A stretch of 64,000 bases of DNA from Isoetes taiwanensis (taxonomy: Eukaryota > Streptophyta > Lycopodiopsida > Isoetales > Isoetaceae), in the NCBI GenBank assembly GCA_021234155.1, contig JAJEKV010000038.1, positions 13,484,213-13,548,212 of the forward strand, given 5' to 3'. This document shows, in pieces, positions 9,911 through 22,102 of this stretch. The notes under the pieces were generated by a model, which was given only the letters and a program-made list of their open reading frames with translations, ran no database searches and was not told the DNA's origin. Position 1 is the stretch's first letter, and every line of letters begins with the position of its first letter. A program made the position numbers and the translations under genes.

Positions 9911-10169
9911 CTTATTTCTAGAATTTATGCGGCACCCTGTTTAAGCAGCGGTCTTAATGATGCCAATTCTTTGACTCTGTACTGCGATATGAAGGAGTCC
10001 ATTCTTCCTGTCAGGCCGATGAAATTTTGAATTAATTTGGCATGGCCGGGGAAGAATCATCCAAGACAAGTTGGAACATTCACACATCTTCAGGAGAATT
10101 GATGTCAATGCCTTGCTGCAACATGAGTTTAACGTTCTGTGTGGCGTAATGCAGAAAATTCGTTCTATC
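9911..10169 (-). pseudogene. Ankyrin-repeat-like exon, copy 2
   Basis: Equivalent of the copy 1 fragment. It is bounded on the minus strand by a pyrimidine-rich CAG acceptor (10170-10171) and an AAG/GTACTT donor-like sequence (around 9905-9911), which would give a 259-bp exon. Two ankyrin-like repeats are readable but in different frames. Different copies keep different parts in frame (see findings), so the breaks may be sequence errors rather than true mutations. Confidence 0.45.
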
Positions 10170-10399
10170 CTGTAGGGAGGAGAAAAGGGGAATATTTCAA
10201 TAACCTTTTAAGAAAAACATTTAACAAAGAATCAAAGTGCATATACCTATACTGAAGCTCCAAAACCACCTGCGATCCGAGATACACAGAATAAAGGAAA
10301 CTATAGGCATAAAGCTCGGTGATGGATTAAACAAATCTGTCAAACCACCGCGTTATTTTACTATTATTAGCATAGATATTTAGCCTACAACGTAGATAT

Positions 10400-10408
10400 T
10401 ATAAAAAA
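10400..10408 (+). promoter_or_regulatory. TATA-like box, Dof-like gene copy 2
   Basis: TATAAAAAA 48 bp before the ATG of the intact copy. It is conserved in copies 1-3 (also 19343-19351) and absent from copy 4, where the upstream region is deleted. Confidence 0.4.
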
Positions 10409-10447
10409 GTACGCGTTTTTAGCAAATGGACTAAATATAAGACCAAA

Positions 10448-11233
10448 ATGGGCATTGTTTGCAGCAGTCTGAGCTTGGGAGAGATGGCGACAACAAAGAT
10501 GGAGATGGCGAAGGAGATATGCAAGAAATACAATAGATGTTTTCCTTGTCCAAACTGCTTAAGCTACGAAACAAGGTTCGATTTCTTCAACAACAAGAGC
10601 ATCTGGCAAGGACGTTTCAAGTGTAAGCAGGCCAAAGGAACAAAGAAGGGATTCAAAAGAAGAAGGCAGAACTTGAAAAAACGGCAAAGCATGACTCACC
10701 GTTTTCCGCCCATGGGCAAAATTAGAGACATGAGCTACAAGAGATTCGTGAGCGATTGTCCGCAGCTAGGCATGGAGCAAAAAGCTCTGGTTCTGTCCCT
10801 GCTCGCCGAAATGGAGGCGGAAATTCGCCAGCTACAAGTGCAGGAGCTTGAAACGGACGAAGAATTGGAGTCAGGCGATAGTTGTAGTGGAAACGGTAAC
10901 CCTAATTCTAATTTTGATTCTGGAGACGAGTATGAGTGGCAAGAATGTGAATTTCTCCCAAATCTGGCGCCAAACCTGGTTCCAGATATTGTTGTTGCTC
11001 TTCCAGCCTTTGATCCAAATATGCCTCTAAATATGGCGGAAAGTGGAGCATCTGTGGACTGCAATATTAGTCCAAACAGCTGCTGGCAAAATTTGCCAGA
11101 ATTTGAAGAACTTGATGGCTCATATTCTACAGATTTTGACAATCAGGAATTTTTGTACCCCAGTATGATGGAGTTGCTAGAATGTGAAGATTCTCGTCTC
11201 TTGTTCGATCAGCAATATACAATGGTATTATGA
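10448..11233 (+). CDS. Dof-like protein with incomplete zinc finger, 261 aa (intact copy)
   Basis: The one complete copy. Residues 34-62 align with the plant Dof finger, spacing C-x2-C-x21-C-x2-C. The residues seen are CPNC (34-37), then S39, T42, F44, NN48-49, S51, Q54 and R56 as in Dof proteins, then C59 and K60, but A62 where the fourth zinc-binding Cys belongs. The downstream RYWT block is replaced by a lysine/arginine-rich stretch (about 63-80) that could be a nuclear signal. Residues 115-145 are acidic and the C-terminus is rich in acidic, Asn, Ser and Leu residues, resembling an activation region. Dof proteins are DNA-binding transcription factors; DNA binding here is doubtful without the fourth Cys. 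No intron is needed. The start is the first ATG, 48 bp after a TATA-like box. Confidence 0.7.
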   Translation: MGIVCSSLSLGEMATTKMEMAKEICKKYNRCFPCPNCLSYETRFDFFNNKSIWQGRFKCKQAKGTKKGFKRRRQNLKKRQSMTHRFPPMGKIRDMSYKRFVSDCPQLGMEQKALVLSLLAEMEAEIRQLQVQELETDEELESGDSCSGNGNPNSNFDSGDEYEWQECEFLPNLAPNLVPDIVVALPAFDPNMPLNMAESGASVDCNISPNSCWQNLPEFEELDGSYSTDFDNQEFLYPSMMELLECEDSRLLFDQQYTMVL

Positions 11234-12483
11234 CATTTTTCGTATGTATAAAGATATTTTTCAAGTTGAATATGGCATTTTCATGTCTTCTCTCGTGTCT
11301 TTGAATCTCTTACACAATTGACAATTATGTTGACAATGTCGAAGAAGCAGTGCCACTAGGAACTTGATGTCCAAAAATTATCCAAAAAAAAAAAAGAAAT
11401 ACCAAAAATGCTAGGAAGTTGAACTTACTTGGTGGCTTAGAGATCCAAATTTTGGCATTCCGTAACTCAGTGGATATTGGAGAGCAGAGTTCATTTAGAC
11501 ATATAATGCTAATTCTCAATCATTGTGCGGAATAGTACCACAAAATTTTCTAGTGTATTGAGAATGTACAAAAAGCGAATTTCTACACAAAAACGAGGAC
11601 TGGGTTAAGCATCAAACTTTTAAGGCATATAATACATATCTTTCTAGTTTAAACAATGTGAATATTTTTTTAATTCCACCTATTATAATGTCTACCATAC
11701 TCTCTATTCTGGACTCTAATTTATTGTATTCACATTTGCCCTCTTTTGTTCCCTATCATATAGCTCATGATTGCTTGTTTTTAGAATAGCTACATCTTAT
11801 TCTTACTTGATAAAGCTAGAAGAACATGGATTAGCATTAGAAACGATCTCGCAAGACAATCCATGACATGTTTGATATGATTATGGCATCATATGCAGTG
11901 GTGAAGTTTAAGAGTGAAACAAGTATCTTGGCAGGATTTGGTTAGGGTTTTTGCAATCATTTTGTCGCAATTTTTTCTCGCTTGTGGGTGAAAAAACGCT
12001 AGACCCTATCAAGTTAGCACGCGTCTAGGACATATGTGCTTTGGAACATTAAAGTGCTTTTTGCGACCCGTCAACCTTTCACCCTAAACGTCAAGGCCTT
12101 GCCCACCATTTTCTTCCCTCATGAAGCGATCTTTTGGTGATGATGTAGAAACATTTAATGATGAGGTGGATAGTTTGATGTCTAATTTGACATTTTCTTC
12201 ACAAAAACATTAGATTTTTGGCATCACCTTGGCAAATTCTTGCCCTTTCAAGGCTTATGGCAATAAACGTGCACTTTCTCTCATCCCATTTTGTTTTAGA
12301 GAGATAATGTGGCCTTGGACCAGTTTTTGTTTTTTAGAGAGATAACGTGGCCTCTGTCCCCGCTTTTGTTTTTAGAGATGATGTCACGCTTTCATATTTG
12401 AAGTCAAGGTTTTGTTAGTTGAAGGGAAAACCGAGAACACAAAAGCAATAGGCAACAGAGAATTTGCCATGAAGGGGAATGTT

Positions 12484-13119
12484 AGAATTTGAAGGTCATG
12501 GCAAATATAGTGTTCCTGAAAGTGAAAGTGGGAGGCCTATCTTCTATGACGAGGGCCGGACCGCTCCGGGACAATCGCTAGAGGTTCCGGCAACCGAGGA
12601 CGCTTGTCTTGTACCCCCGTAATGCTGTTTCATGATTCTGAGTTAGAATCTGGTTAAATAACAATCACCGAGATCTGTGTGAAGCATTAGAGCATGAAGC
12701 TCAGCCTTGGGAGGAGCTTAGCGTCCCAAGAGGTATTAGTCAGGCTAATACTAAGTAGTGTACATTGTGCCTTGGATAGGCAGATCGTCCATAGGGACAT
12801 GGCATCAGAGGAGGGTCTCATGGCCAAGCCGTATGTATTGGGAGTCATGACCCCAAACATACGCTGGTCCTTACAAGTTGCCTTCGGCCAAAAGGCAGCC
12901 AATTAAGGCCAGAGGGAAAAGGGCTAAAGGGGGAGTACAGCTTATAAATAGGGAGGAGGACGTTGAATGGGGAATATGAGTTCTGGCCATTGGCTTTGCT
13001 GTCTCTCTCTGCTCGGGGGTGAATCTGAGGATTCTTTGGTTGGGTGGAGAGTTCTGCCTTTTCCCTACTGTGTGCCAAGATATAAGAACTTAGCTGATTT
13101 CTGAGTTGGTTTTGTAACA
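12484..13119 (+). mobile_element. Chromovirus remnant with 3' LTR, copy 2
   Basis: Counterpart of 3464-4095. The LTR runs from TGTTTC (12626) to GTAACA (13119), with TATAAATA at 12943-12950. The 5' end of this LTR and the sequence just before it are among the most error-like parts of copy 2, for example ACTGAGGACAG in copy 1 against ACCGAGGACGC here. Confidence 0.62.
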
Positions 13120-13990
13120 ATATGTGTGTAGTCTTTATTGAAGATGGCGTTATAAGTGGTCCTATTCAGTGAGGTGATTATTTTCTTTCATGTTGATTGT
13201 GTATAGACGATTCTGGTCATGACTATGACTGTGACATTGCCCTGCATTTCAGAGTGATAATGTGCAGCTTGTATGTTTCTCTTCAGATTCAAGCTTTAAT
13301 GCAATTAGTCTATCAATTACTGGGGTGGAGATGCAGTGGTCTCTTAACCCAAAATATTTAAGAGTATGGTTATGTCCATCTACTTTAATTTGTCTCTACA
13401 ACTTGGTAGCTTTATTTGAGAAATTGATGTCTCTTTTATGGTTGTAAGAAGAACATCTGCATTCAATGACGGCAACGACAATAGAAGCTGGAGCATACGT
13501 GCATGCTTGAAGATATGTGGTGCCTGCAGATAGCCTTTGTGCTCCTCTCAAATGTCCGCATCAAAATTACTAGTTGTAAGTTGCAAATTGCAGCCTTAGA
13601 CAAAATTGTATAATGAAAGCTGCACAATATGTGTGTAGTCTTTATTGAAGATGACGTTATAAGTGGTCCTATTCAGTGAGGTGATTATTTTCTTTCATGT
13701 TGATTGTGTATAGACAATTCTAGTTGTGACTATGATTGTGACATTGCCCTGCATTTCAGAGTGATAATGTGCAGCTGGTATGTTTCTCTTCAGATTCAAG
13801 CTTTAGCGCAATTAGTCTATCAATTACTGGGGTGGAGACGCAGTGGTCTCTTGACCCAAAGCATTTAAGAGTACAGTTTGCTATATGATATTTGTAGCAA
13901 TGATGATGCTAGCAACATGCAAAGAATACAAATCAACATCCGCTTTCAAATCATTGGATCTTTCAATACCATTAAGCTACAGTGTCAACT

Positions 13991-14272
13991 ATGGATGGAT
14001 TGACCAAGCCAGTAGTCACTTATTTAAAGGAAGTTCTACATTTAGCCATTGAAGCTGCTCAATGTTCAGGTTTAAAGGAAAATATTCTTAGTCTAGTGTT
14101 GTTTCCAGTGGAACTGGATTACCAAAGTTTTGAGCAATCCAACCTTTTGAGCTGCCATGCTTTGATATTTGTAACATGCCTATGCCATTTCACTATTCAG
14201 GTCTTTCATTGGATGCCCACAACATATTTCTTTGCATTTATCCTCTCAAAGCGTAGTCAAATGCTTTACTAA
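13991..14272 (+). CDS. Unrecognised 93-codon open frame conserved in three copies (copy 2)
   Basis: An ATG-initiated frame starting MDGLTKPVVTYLKEVLHLAI and ending in SKRSQMLY. It is intact in copies 2, 3 and 4 and disrupted in copies 1 and 3b. A CTATTCAG/GTC sequence inside could be a splice acceptor, so the frame may not be read continuously. The C-terminal half is hydrophobic and Phe-rich. No family is recognised. Conservation alone is weak evidence because the copies are so recent. Confidence 0.25.
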   Translation: MDGLTKPVVTYLKEVLHLAIEAAQCSGLKENILSLVLFPVELDYQSFEQSNLLSCHALIFVTCLCHFTIQVFHWMPTTYFFAFILSKRSQMLY

Positions 14273-15597
14273 GGTCCATGTGAAAGACTAATAGGTGAGA
14301 TTTAAGACACGCAATTGGTGAAGGCTCACGTACAAGATCTTCCTAAGCACATTGGTGATTATATCATTTGGCTTTTGGGTTAGTAATTCTTCTTATTAAA
14401 TCAAATAGAATGTACAGATTGTGTTCCAAAAGGTGAATCATAATGTTCTTTAGCAGTTGGCTCTAAACTGGCATTTAAAAAAAGCACATAGAGAATTGCT
14501 TCTATTTTATAACACTGCACATGTATCCACCCAATTCCATCACAACAGGAAGGGTTAGGGAAGTTAATTTGAAGATAAACTTGATAATTGGTTTGCATAG
14601 CAACTTTCTAAGTACATTGCTAATGACATTTTGACTTTTTAATTTCAAAATCTGTTTTGTTAAAATACATAGAGTTTATAGTGTTGTCTTCCAATTAGAA
14701 TATGCTGGACCATGATGTCTTAAAAATGTGCATGACCATAATCTTCTTAAAAAGCTAATTGTTTTGACTCAAGGGAAAGTAGAAGTGCATCTCTACGTAC
14801 CTTGATCCAGCAACTTTTATTGCATTGCTTTTGGTATAAAGATCTATCATTCAAAGTTAATGTAGTTTAATAAACATTATGTTGTTGCATTAGAGAATAT
14901 ATAACAACAATATTGTAAGGGAAACACAATATCTTTGAGACATGGGTTTATGAAGGTCTTAAATACAGATGGTATGGAGAATCCAATGTTGCTTATACTG
15001 TCTCTTTCTCAGGTGTATGTTTGTTCCAATATTTTTAGTAGAATGCTTATTATTATCTTCAAAATCCAAAGTCAACGAGGTTGTTTGTTCAATGTTTTTG
15101 GTAGCATGCTTATTATTATCTTCAGTATCCACTTGCAGAGTAAGATGAAGCTGTCCATTTATGTTTGATATTCAAATATTTACTCCCATTCTAGAGAACC
15201 ACCACTTCATACTTGGCCCTGGTTTTGCCAATTTTAAATCCCATGACATGCAACTGATAAGAAGATTGCATAGAAATTGCAGTAGCAAGATATTACTACC
15301 TGGATGTAAAGACGGATACACTTTTTAATTTATTGTGACCATTTGGGAACAAGGTAGTCCAAAAGGTCTAACCATCTCATATGCATGCTGCGTCGGTTCA
15401 TACTTAAGGCATGTTGTTCATGGAATGAACATTTGTTGCTGTTGCGTGCATATTGCAAGTAGCAGATAATTTTTTGCGCTGAAGACCTGGAATTAAGATA
15501 AATGTGGCAGCCTTTAATGAATGCATTTGATTGGACATTATATAGGAAATGCCTATATGCAGATATTTGTTAAATGTTGCAGCCTTTTCAAATGCTA

Positions 15598-15772
15598 TAT
15601 CGTGGATGCATCTAAATGTCGTGTTAACCTAAAGTGGTTTATCTTTACTTTTGCTATAATGGATTTAGACGATAAACAAGAGGCTTGCTTAGACTCTTGC
15701 AATGTCCACGAAGAATATGTGCATCATAGAGATTTGTCTCTTTTAACACAATGCTACATCGGTGGTTTATGA
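15598..15772 (+). other. Exon-like open stretch with KQEACLDSCNVHEEY, copy 2
   Basis: Open stretch reading KWFIFTFAIMDLDDKQEACL and then DSCNVHEEYVHHRD, ending in a stop after CYIGGL. It is present and open in copies 2, 3 (24443-24617) and 4 (47493-47667). In copy 3b a retroelement with a TTATC tail has landed in it. Not recognised; it could be a terminal exon of the gene suggested by the other conserved pieces. Confidence 0.25.
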
Positions 15773-16037
15773 CCTTTATTTCTATAATTTACAATCACTA
15801 TTATAAGATTTTTATCAAATAATGCATTGCATATATATTGACAAAGCAATACCTTAATGTAAAATTACATTTCAACATAGTACACCTTGGTCTAAGTGGA
15901 AACTCTTTGGTTTCTCTATTTAAGTAAATGATTGCACCACCTTGGTTTTTCTATTAAAGAAAACTATCTCACCTTAGGTCACAGTACATAATTATACATA
16001 TGCGTGCCAATCATATCCAAACAGTCACATATTTAGA

Positions 16038-16070
16038 TAGGGTTTAGGGTCTAGAATTTAGGGTTTAGGG
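16038..16070 (+). repeat. Interstitial telomere-like repeats, copy 2
   Basis: Same degenerate TTTAGGG patch as in copy 1. Confidence 0.75.
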
Positions 16071-16817
16071 CCTTAGAGTTCAAGAAAGAACACCAAGGAT
16101 GTACCATGCATCTCATAGATGAAACATGCAATGCTATCAATCATGTCATCACAACACACATTTAGGGTTTGGGATGTATGATTAGATAGGACATCATCAT
16201 GACTATGTGTCGAGCATCAAAGACAAAGATAATTTCAAAGGGTGGACTCACCAGATTCCATTTTTCTCAAGACAATTTGGTTTATAAGCTTGAATTTTAT
16301 GTTAAAAATAAGGTTCACCAATAGGCCATTATTCGGGGCAAAGGGTTGGTGAGTTTGCTATGGCAACTCAGTTTAGCAAGGGAGCCAGTTTTTTACTTCT
16401 TGTAAGGGCCTACATATGAACTTTCTCCTATGCAGGGGACAAAAATTCTAGCCGTCCGATGGTTGCCTGCCATGGATCACAATCCCAGGACCGACATCAT
16501 AGGCTGCCCGACTTACGTCATAGGATCCTTTTGAATTTAAGATGGACTTGAAATGGGAAAAATGTTCCTCTACCCGAACACTACGAAACCAAAACAAATA
16601 AATACATTTATATTGCAATAGGGACATATTAAATGCAATTCAGACTGACCATGCATTAAAAATGCGACTTCCACAAAACCGTAAATGCAAAACCCGCCTA
16701 TGCCTACTTCATGCTTTCTATTATTCCTATGCATTCCAAGCTAATAACCAACACTCCATTACATCTATACACGGCGACACTCCATTACGTCTACCCATTC
16801 CACACGTCTATGACTGA

Positions 16818-16847
16818 TGCCCGGCATTGCCGGGCACACGTTTCTAG
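16818..16847 (+). mobile_element. Helitron-like 3' terminus, copy 2
   Basis: Hairpin 16818-16836, CTAG at 16844-16847, then T. Identical to copy 1. Confidence 0.6.
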
Positions 16848-17221
16848 TTTTATAGTCTTTTAATAAACCTTAAGATTTTAGCTTTAGCTTGGCCATCAAA
16901 GTGAAGGTTAGAATCGACGGTCTATCTCATCATTATTCATGCTACAAAACGATTGGATGAAGCATGAATATTGGAAAAAGTTGAACTCCACCGTGGTTTC
17001 CTTCTATGCATTGGAAAAATTGTCAATTCTATGCCTATGTTGCTTGAAAAGAGACATTATAACAGATTTGTCAAATAGGTTCAAGATTTGAAAGAGCAAC
17101 TCAGATTGATGGAATCGTGTATAATGAGAAGATATATAGGGTTACTTATCATTTGATGTTACTCTGGCGATGCCGCCCTTACTCCACCATGGATGGCTCT
17201 GTTTCATATTTCAGACAGGTG

Positions 17222-17960
17222 ACTTGAAATTTTTAGAGTATTTGGGCCTCTCAGTGGGGTAATCTTACTGGATCATTTCCTGTTTTCTTACGAAATCTGA
17301 GACAGCTCAAATATGTCCAGCTTTATGTAAGTAAATTCACAGATAGAATTTCAAGAACGTTTTCTTCGTTTTCAACCTGAAGAATCTTGATCTCTCCAAC
17401 AATATGTCATCTCGCAGGGTTGCAGCTCAATCACATTGCGCTTAATGAGTTCACAGTGCTTAAAGGCAAGTTGCAATCTTTTATTCTTCTTGACATGCTG
17501 GATGTGACTCAAAATCAACTGCAAGGAGATATTCAATGCGATATTTAAATTAAAGGGATGACACACATCAACTTGTTACGCAATGTATTTATCTCTCACT
17601 CAGATTCGCCACCATTCATTTCTCCTATGTGGATGTTTCAGACAACTTCTTCACAAGAAGACTGCCATCTACTTTCGACTATTATCAGGCACATTACCTA
17701 AGTCTCCCCAAGAACAAAATCACTGGCCATATTCCTTCATCCATGCAACAAGTGACTAAGCTAAGTATGCTTGATCTATCTCCCTTCCTACATGTCTTTC
17801 GAACATTTCCGGTAATCGACTGATTCAGTACATACCATCTTCAATGTGGAATTGCCACATGCCAAGGGAGTTGGAGTTGGCAAATAACCAGATCCATGGA
17901 GTGACCCCAAAAGCCCTTGGAAACATAAGCAAACTGAACGTGGCAGATCTTCAATAAGTT
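17222..17960 (+). pseudogene. LRR receptor pseudogene, copy 2
   Basis: Same LRR blocks as copy 1 with further deletions, for example about 50 bp near 17360 and changes around 17530. KNKITGHIPSSMQQVTKL and NNQIHGVTPKALGNIS remain. The sequence variant (GACAGCTC, GATGGAATCGTGTATAATGAG) is shared with the extra piece at 50228-51300. Confidence 0.72.
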
Positions 17961-18845
17961 GATGGGTGCCATTTTCCAAAAGAGATAATGAAGCCAATCT
18001 AAGATCCCCGAATTTGGCACTCAATAAGGATGAATACTTCTGCGTCATCCAAGGAAAATGCGGGATTTTGTGGCTTCTCATTCCCTTCTATCATCCTTGT
18101 TAAACACAAGAAAACCAATGCAAGCTAGTCCTCTCAAGACAAGGAGACATTCAATAATAATACTTCGTAAATTAAAGATAGCAATCTTACAACATTGTTC
18201 AAATACTGATTCTATCAGTACCTGGTCATAATGATTCGGCCCTGCCAAAAAATGGACACTGCATCTGTGTTCTACAAATGCTGATTTTGTGTCCTTTTCA
18301 CAAAGTGGGAAATGCTTTATTATCATTGTGCTTTGATCCTCAGAATTACGTTCATACTTCTTCTCCAGCAAAAATTTAGCTGTAATATTGTTTGCTGGTT
18401 AGAATTTGAGGCGGCCTCCGATTTGTGAAGAAAGAAAAAGCATGTGAGATTGCTTAGCCACTTACGCAATTATTCATGGGACTGAATTTCCTTTTCAGCA
18501 GCAGCAGATTCTTCTGTCCCAATATTGATGTTCCCCTGAAAAAATGACAACAGTAAAGTCCCAGCATTACTGGAGTAAGCAAATGCCCAATAAACATTCA
18601 TCCTACAAGATAGAATATTTATGTTTCAGCTCCAATAAACATAACGTATATGATGGCCCCTTATAACAGTAAGATTTTGAAGAACCCCAATCTAAAAGCC
18701 ATCTTTCCACCTAACTTGGATTGTATACTAACTGCCGAGAGTCCTTATTAATAGCAATTGGCATGTTGCCATTAAACGTTGTATTTAGAAATGGAGAAGG
18801 CAGAAACAAATTTCTATCCCAAGGGAGAACACAAGGCGGCTAAGT

Positions 18846-19118
18846 ACCTTATTTCTAGAATTTATGCCGGCACCCTGTTTAAGCAGCGGTCTTAATGATG
18901 CCAATTCTTTGACTCTGTACTGCGATATGAAGGGAGTCCATTCTTCCTGTCAGGCCGATGAAATTTTGAATTAATTTGGCATGGCCGGGGAAGAATCATC
19001 CAAGACAAGTTGGAACATTACACACATCTTCAGGAGAATTGATGTCAATGCCTTGCTGCAACATGAGTTTAACGTTCTGTGTGGCGTAATGCAGAAAATT
19101 CGTTCTATCCTGTAGGGA
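18846..19118 (-). pseudogene. Ankyrin-repeat-like exon, copy 3
   Basis: The first repeat is uninterrupted here, from DRTNFLHYATQN to INSPED, and runs on for some residues before a stop. At the second repeat this copy has GCCGGC where the others have GCCGC, which restores LLKQGAGINSRNK as an in-frame ankyrin end. Upstream on the minus strand an open frame continues to about 19286, but it opens with TTG and is probably partly intronic. Confidence 0.45.
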
Positions 19119-19390
19119 GGAGAAAAGGGGGAATATTTCAATAACCTTTTTTAAGAAAACATTTAACAAAGAATCAAAGTGCATATACCTATACTGAAGC
19201 TCCAAAACCACCTGCGATCCGAGATACACAGAATAAAGGAAACTATAGGCATAAAGCTCGGGTGATGGATTAAACAAATCTGTCAAACCACCGCGTTATT
19301 TTACTATTATTAGCATAGATATTTAGCCTACAACGTAGATATTATAAAAAAGTACGCGTTTTTAGCAAATGGACTAAATATAAGACCAAA

Positions 19391-20248
19391 ATGGGCATTG
19401 TTTGCAGCAGTCTGAGCTTGGGAGAGATGGCGACAACAAAGATGGAGATGGCGAAGGAGATATGCAAGAAATACAATAGATGTTTTCCTTGTCCAAACTG
19501 CTTAAGCTACGAAACAAGGTTCGATTTCTTCAACAACAAGAGCATCTGGCAAGGACGTTTCAAGTGTAAGCAGGCCAAAGGAACAACGAAGGGATTCAAA
19601 AGAAGAAGGCAGAACTTGAAAAAACGGCAAAGCATGACTCACCGTTTTCCGCCCATGGGCAAAATTAGAGACATGAGCTACAAGAGATTCGTGAGCGATT
19701 GTCCGCAGCTAGGCATGGAGCAAAAAGCTCTGGTTCTGTCCCTGCTCGCCGAAATGGAGGCGGAAATTCGCCAGCTACAAGTGCAGGAGCTTGAAACGGA
19801 CGAAGAATTGGAGTCAGGCGATAGTTGTAGTGGAAACGGTAACCCTAATTCTAATTTTGATTCTGGAGACGAGTATGAGTGGCAAGAAAATGTGGGGGTT
19901 CAACCCTTTCTCCCAAAAAATCCGATAGCCAAAAAAAATCTGGCGCCAAACCTGGTTCCAGATATTTTAATGTTAGGGCAAATTTCCAGCCTTTGATCCA
20001 AATATATTGTTGTTGCTCTAAATATGCCTCTAAATATGGCGGAAAGTGGAGCATCTGTGGACTGCAATATTAGTCCAAACAGCTGCTGGCAAAATTTGCC
20101 AGAATTTGAAGAACTTGATGGCTCATATTCTACAGATTTTGACAATCAGGAATTTTTGTGGAGTTCACAATACCCCAGTATGATGGAGTTGCTAGAATGT
20201 GAAGATTCTCGTCTCTTGTTCGATCATCAATATACAATGGTATTATGA
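19391..20248 (+). pseudogene. Dof-like gene, copy 3, scrambled in the middle
   Basis: The frame is normal from ATG through the Dof-like finger to about residue 165, then stops at 19996. The stretch of about 19886-20030 alternates short blocks of the gene with short blocks of the MITE found in copy 1, although the MITE ends (CAGGGTTCGAAATT) are absent. From about 20024 the C-terminal part is normal again and carries the LWSSQ variant of copy 1. The most likely cause is a consensus made from reads with and without the MITE. Confidence 0.7.
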
Positions 20249-21472
20249 CATTTTTCATATGTATAAAGATATTTTTCAAGTTGAATATAGCATTTTCATG
20301 TCTTCTCTCGTGTCTTTGAATCTCTTACACAATTGACAATTATGTTGACAAAAGTGCCACTAGGAACTTGATGTCCAAAAATTATCCAAAAAAAAAAAAG
20401 AAATACCAAAAATGCTAGGAAGTTGAACTTACTTGGTGGCTTAGAGATCCAAATTTTGGCATTCCGTAACTCAGTGGATATTGGAGAGCAGAGTTCATTT
20501 AGACATATAATGCTAATTCTCAATCGTTGTGCGGAATAGTACCACAAAAATTTTCTAGTATATGAGAATGTACAAAAAGCTAATTTCTACACAAAAAACG
20601 AGGGACCTGGTTAAGCATCAAACTTTTAAGGCATATAATACATATCTTTCTAGTTTAAACAATGTAAATATTTTTTTAATTCCACCTATTATAATGTCTA
20701 CCATACTCTCTATTCTGGACTCTAATTTATTGTATTCACATTTGCCCTCTTTTTGTTCCCTATCATATAGCTCATGATTGCTTGTTTTAGAATAGCTACA
20801 TCTTATTCTTACTTGATAAAGCTAGAAGAACATGGATTAGCATTAGAAACGATCTCGCAAGACAATCCATGACATGTTTGATATGATTATGGCATCATAT
20901 GCAAGATGGTGAAGTTTAAGAGTGAAACAAGTATCTTGGCGAGATTTGGTTAGGGTTTTGCAATCATTTTGTCGCAATTTTTCTCGCTTGTGGGTGAAAA
21001 AAACGCTAGACCCTATCAAGTTAGCACGCCTAGGACATATGTGTTGAAAAAGTGCTTTTTATCTGGCCAACCTTTCACCCTAAACGCCAAGGCCTTGCCC
21101 ACCATTTTCTTCCTCATGAAGCAGATCTTTTGGTGATGATGTGGAAACATTTAATGATGAGGTGGATAGTTTGATGTCGAATTTGACATTTTCTTCACAA
21201 AAACATTAGATTTTTGGCATCACCTTGGCAAATTCTTGCCCTTTCAAGGCTTATGGCAATAAACGTGCACTTTCTCTCCCCATTTTGTTTTTAGAGAGAT
21301 AATGTGGCCTTGGACCAGTTTTTGTTTTAGAGAGATAACGTGGCCTCTGTCCCGTTTTGTTTTTAGAGAGATGATGTCACAGTTTTCATATTTGAAGTCA
21401 AGGCTGTTAGTTGAAGGGAAAACTGAGAACACAAGCAATAGGCAACAGAGAATTTGCCATGAAGGGGAATGT

Positions 21473-22102
21473 TAGAATTTGAAGGTCATGGCAAATATAG
21501 TGTTCCTGAAAGTGAAAGTGGGAGGCCTATCTTCTATGACGCAGGCCGACCGTCTGCATCACCGCTAGAGGGTTCCGGCTAACCGAGGACGCTTGTCTTG
21601 TCTTCCCGCGGTCGTTAATGATTCCGAAGTTAGAATCGTTAAGTAACAAATCATCGAGATCTGTAGTAGACGATTAGAGCATGAAGCTCAGCCTTGGGAG
21701 GAGCTTAAGCCCCAAGAGGTATTAGTCGCTAATACTAAGTAGTGTACATTGTGTCTTGATAGGCGATCGTCCCATAGGGACATGGCATCAGAGGAGGGTC
21801 TCATGGCCAAGCCGTATGTATTGGGAGTCATGACCCCAAACATACGCTGGTCCTTACAAGTTGCCTTTGGCCAAAAGGCAGCCAAATAAGGCCAGAGGGA
21901 AAAGGGCTAAAGGGGGAGTACAGCTTATAAATAGGGAGGAGGACGTTGAATGGGGAATATGAGTTCTGGCCATTGGCTTTGCTGTCTCTCTCTGCTCGGG
22001 GGTGAATCTGAGGATTCTTTGGTTGGGTGGAGAGTTCTGCCTTTTCCCTACTGTGTGCCAAGATATAAGAACTTAGCTGATTTCTGAGTTGGTTTTGTAA
22101 CA
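21473..22102 (+). mobile_element. Chromovirus remnant with 3' LTR, copy 3
   Basis: Counterpart of 3464-4095. The LTR 5' end is blurred (about 21613) and the 3' end GTAACA is at 22102. TATAAATA lies at 21926-21933. Indels are dense at 21540-21740. Confidence 0.6.

Larger units (their letters stand above)
9240..18173. repeat. Tandem unit, copy 2 (about 8.93 kb)
   Basis: Second full copy, in direct orientation. It starts at the same internal point as copy 1 (the AAAGATAGCAATCTTACAAC landmark) and holds the only uninterrupted Dof-like reading frame. It is about 300 bp shorter than copy 1, chiefly because it lacks the MITE and carries deletions in the LRR part. Its 3'-flank variant (extra GTCGAAGAAGC motif near 11337) matches copy 4 rather than copies 1 and 3. 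Confidence 0.9.

Noticed and set aside
10735-11142. 135-codon minus-strand open frame opposite the Dof-like gene
   Set aside because: Shadow of the plus-strand coding sequence; no domain and no promoter.
17788-18081. 97-codon minus-strand open frame
   Set aside because: Reverse shadow of the LRR pseudogene; its leucines reflect the plus-strand LRR pattern.
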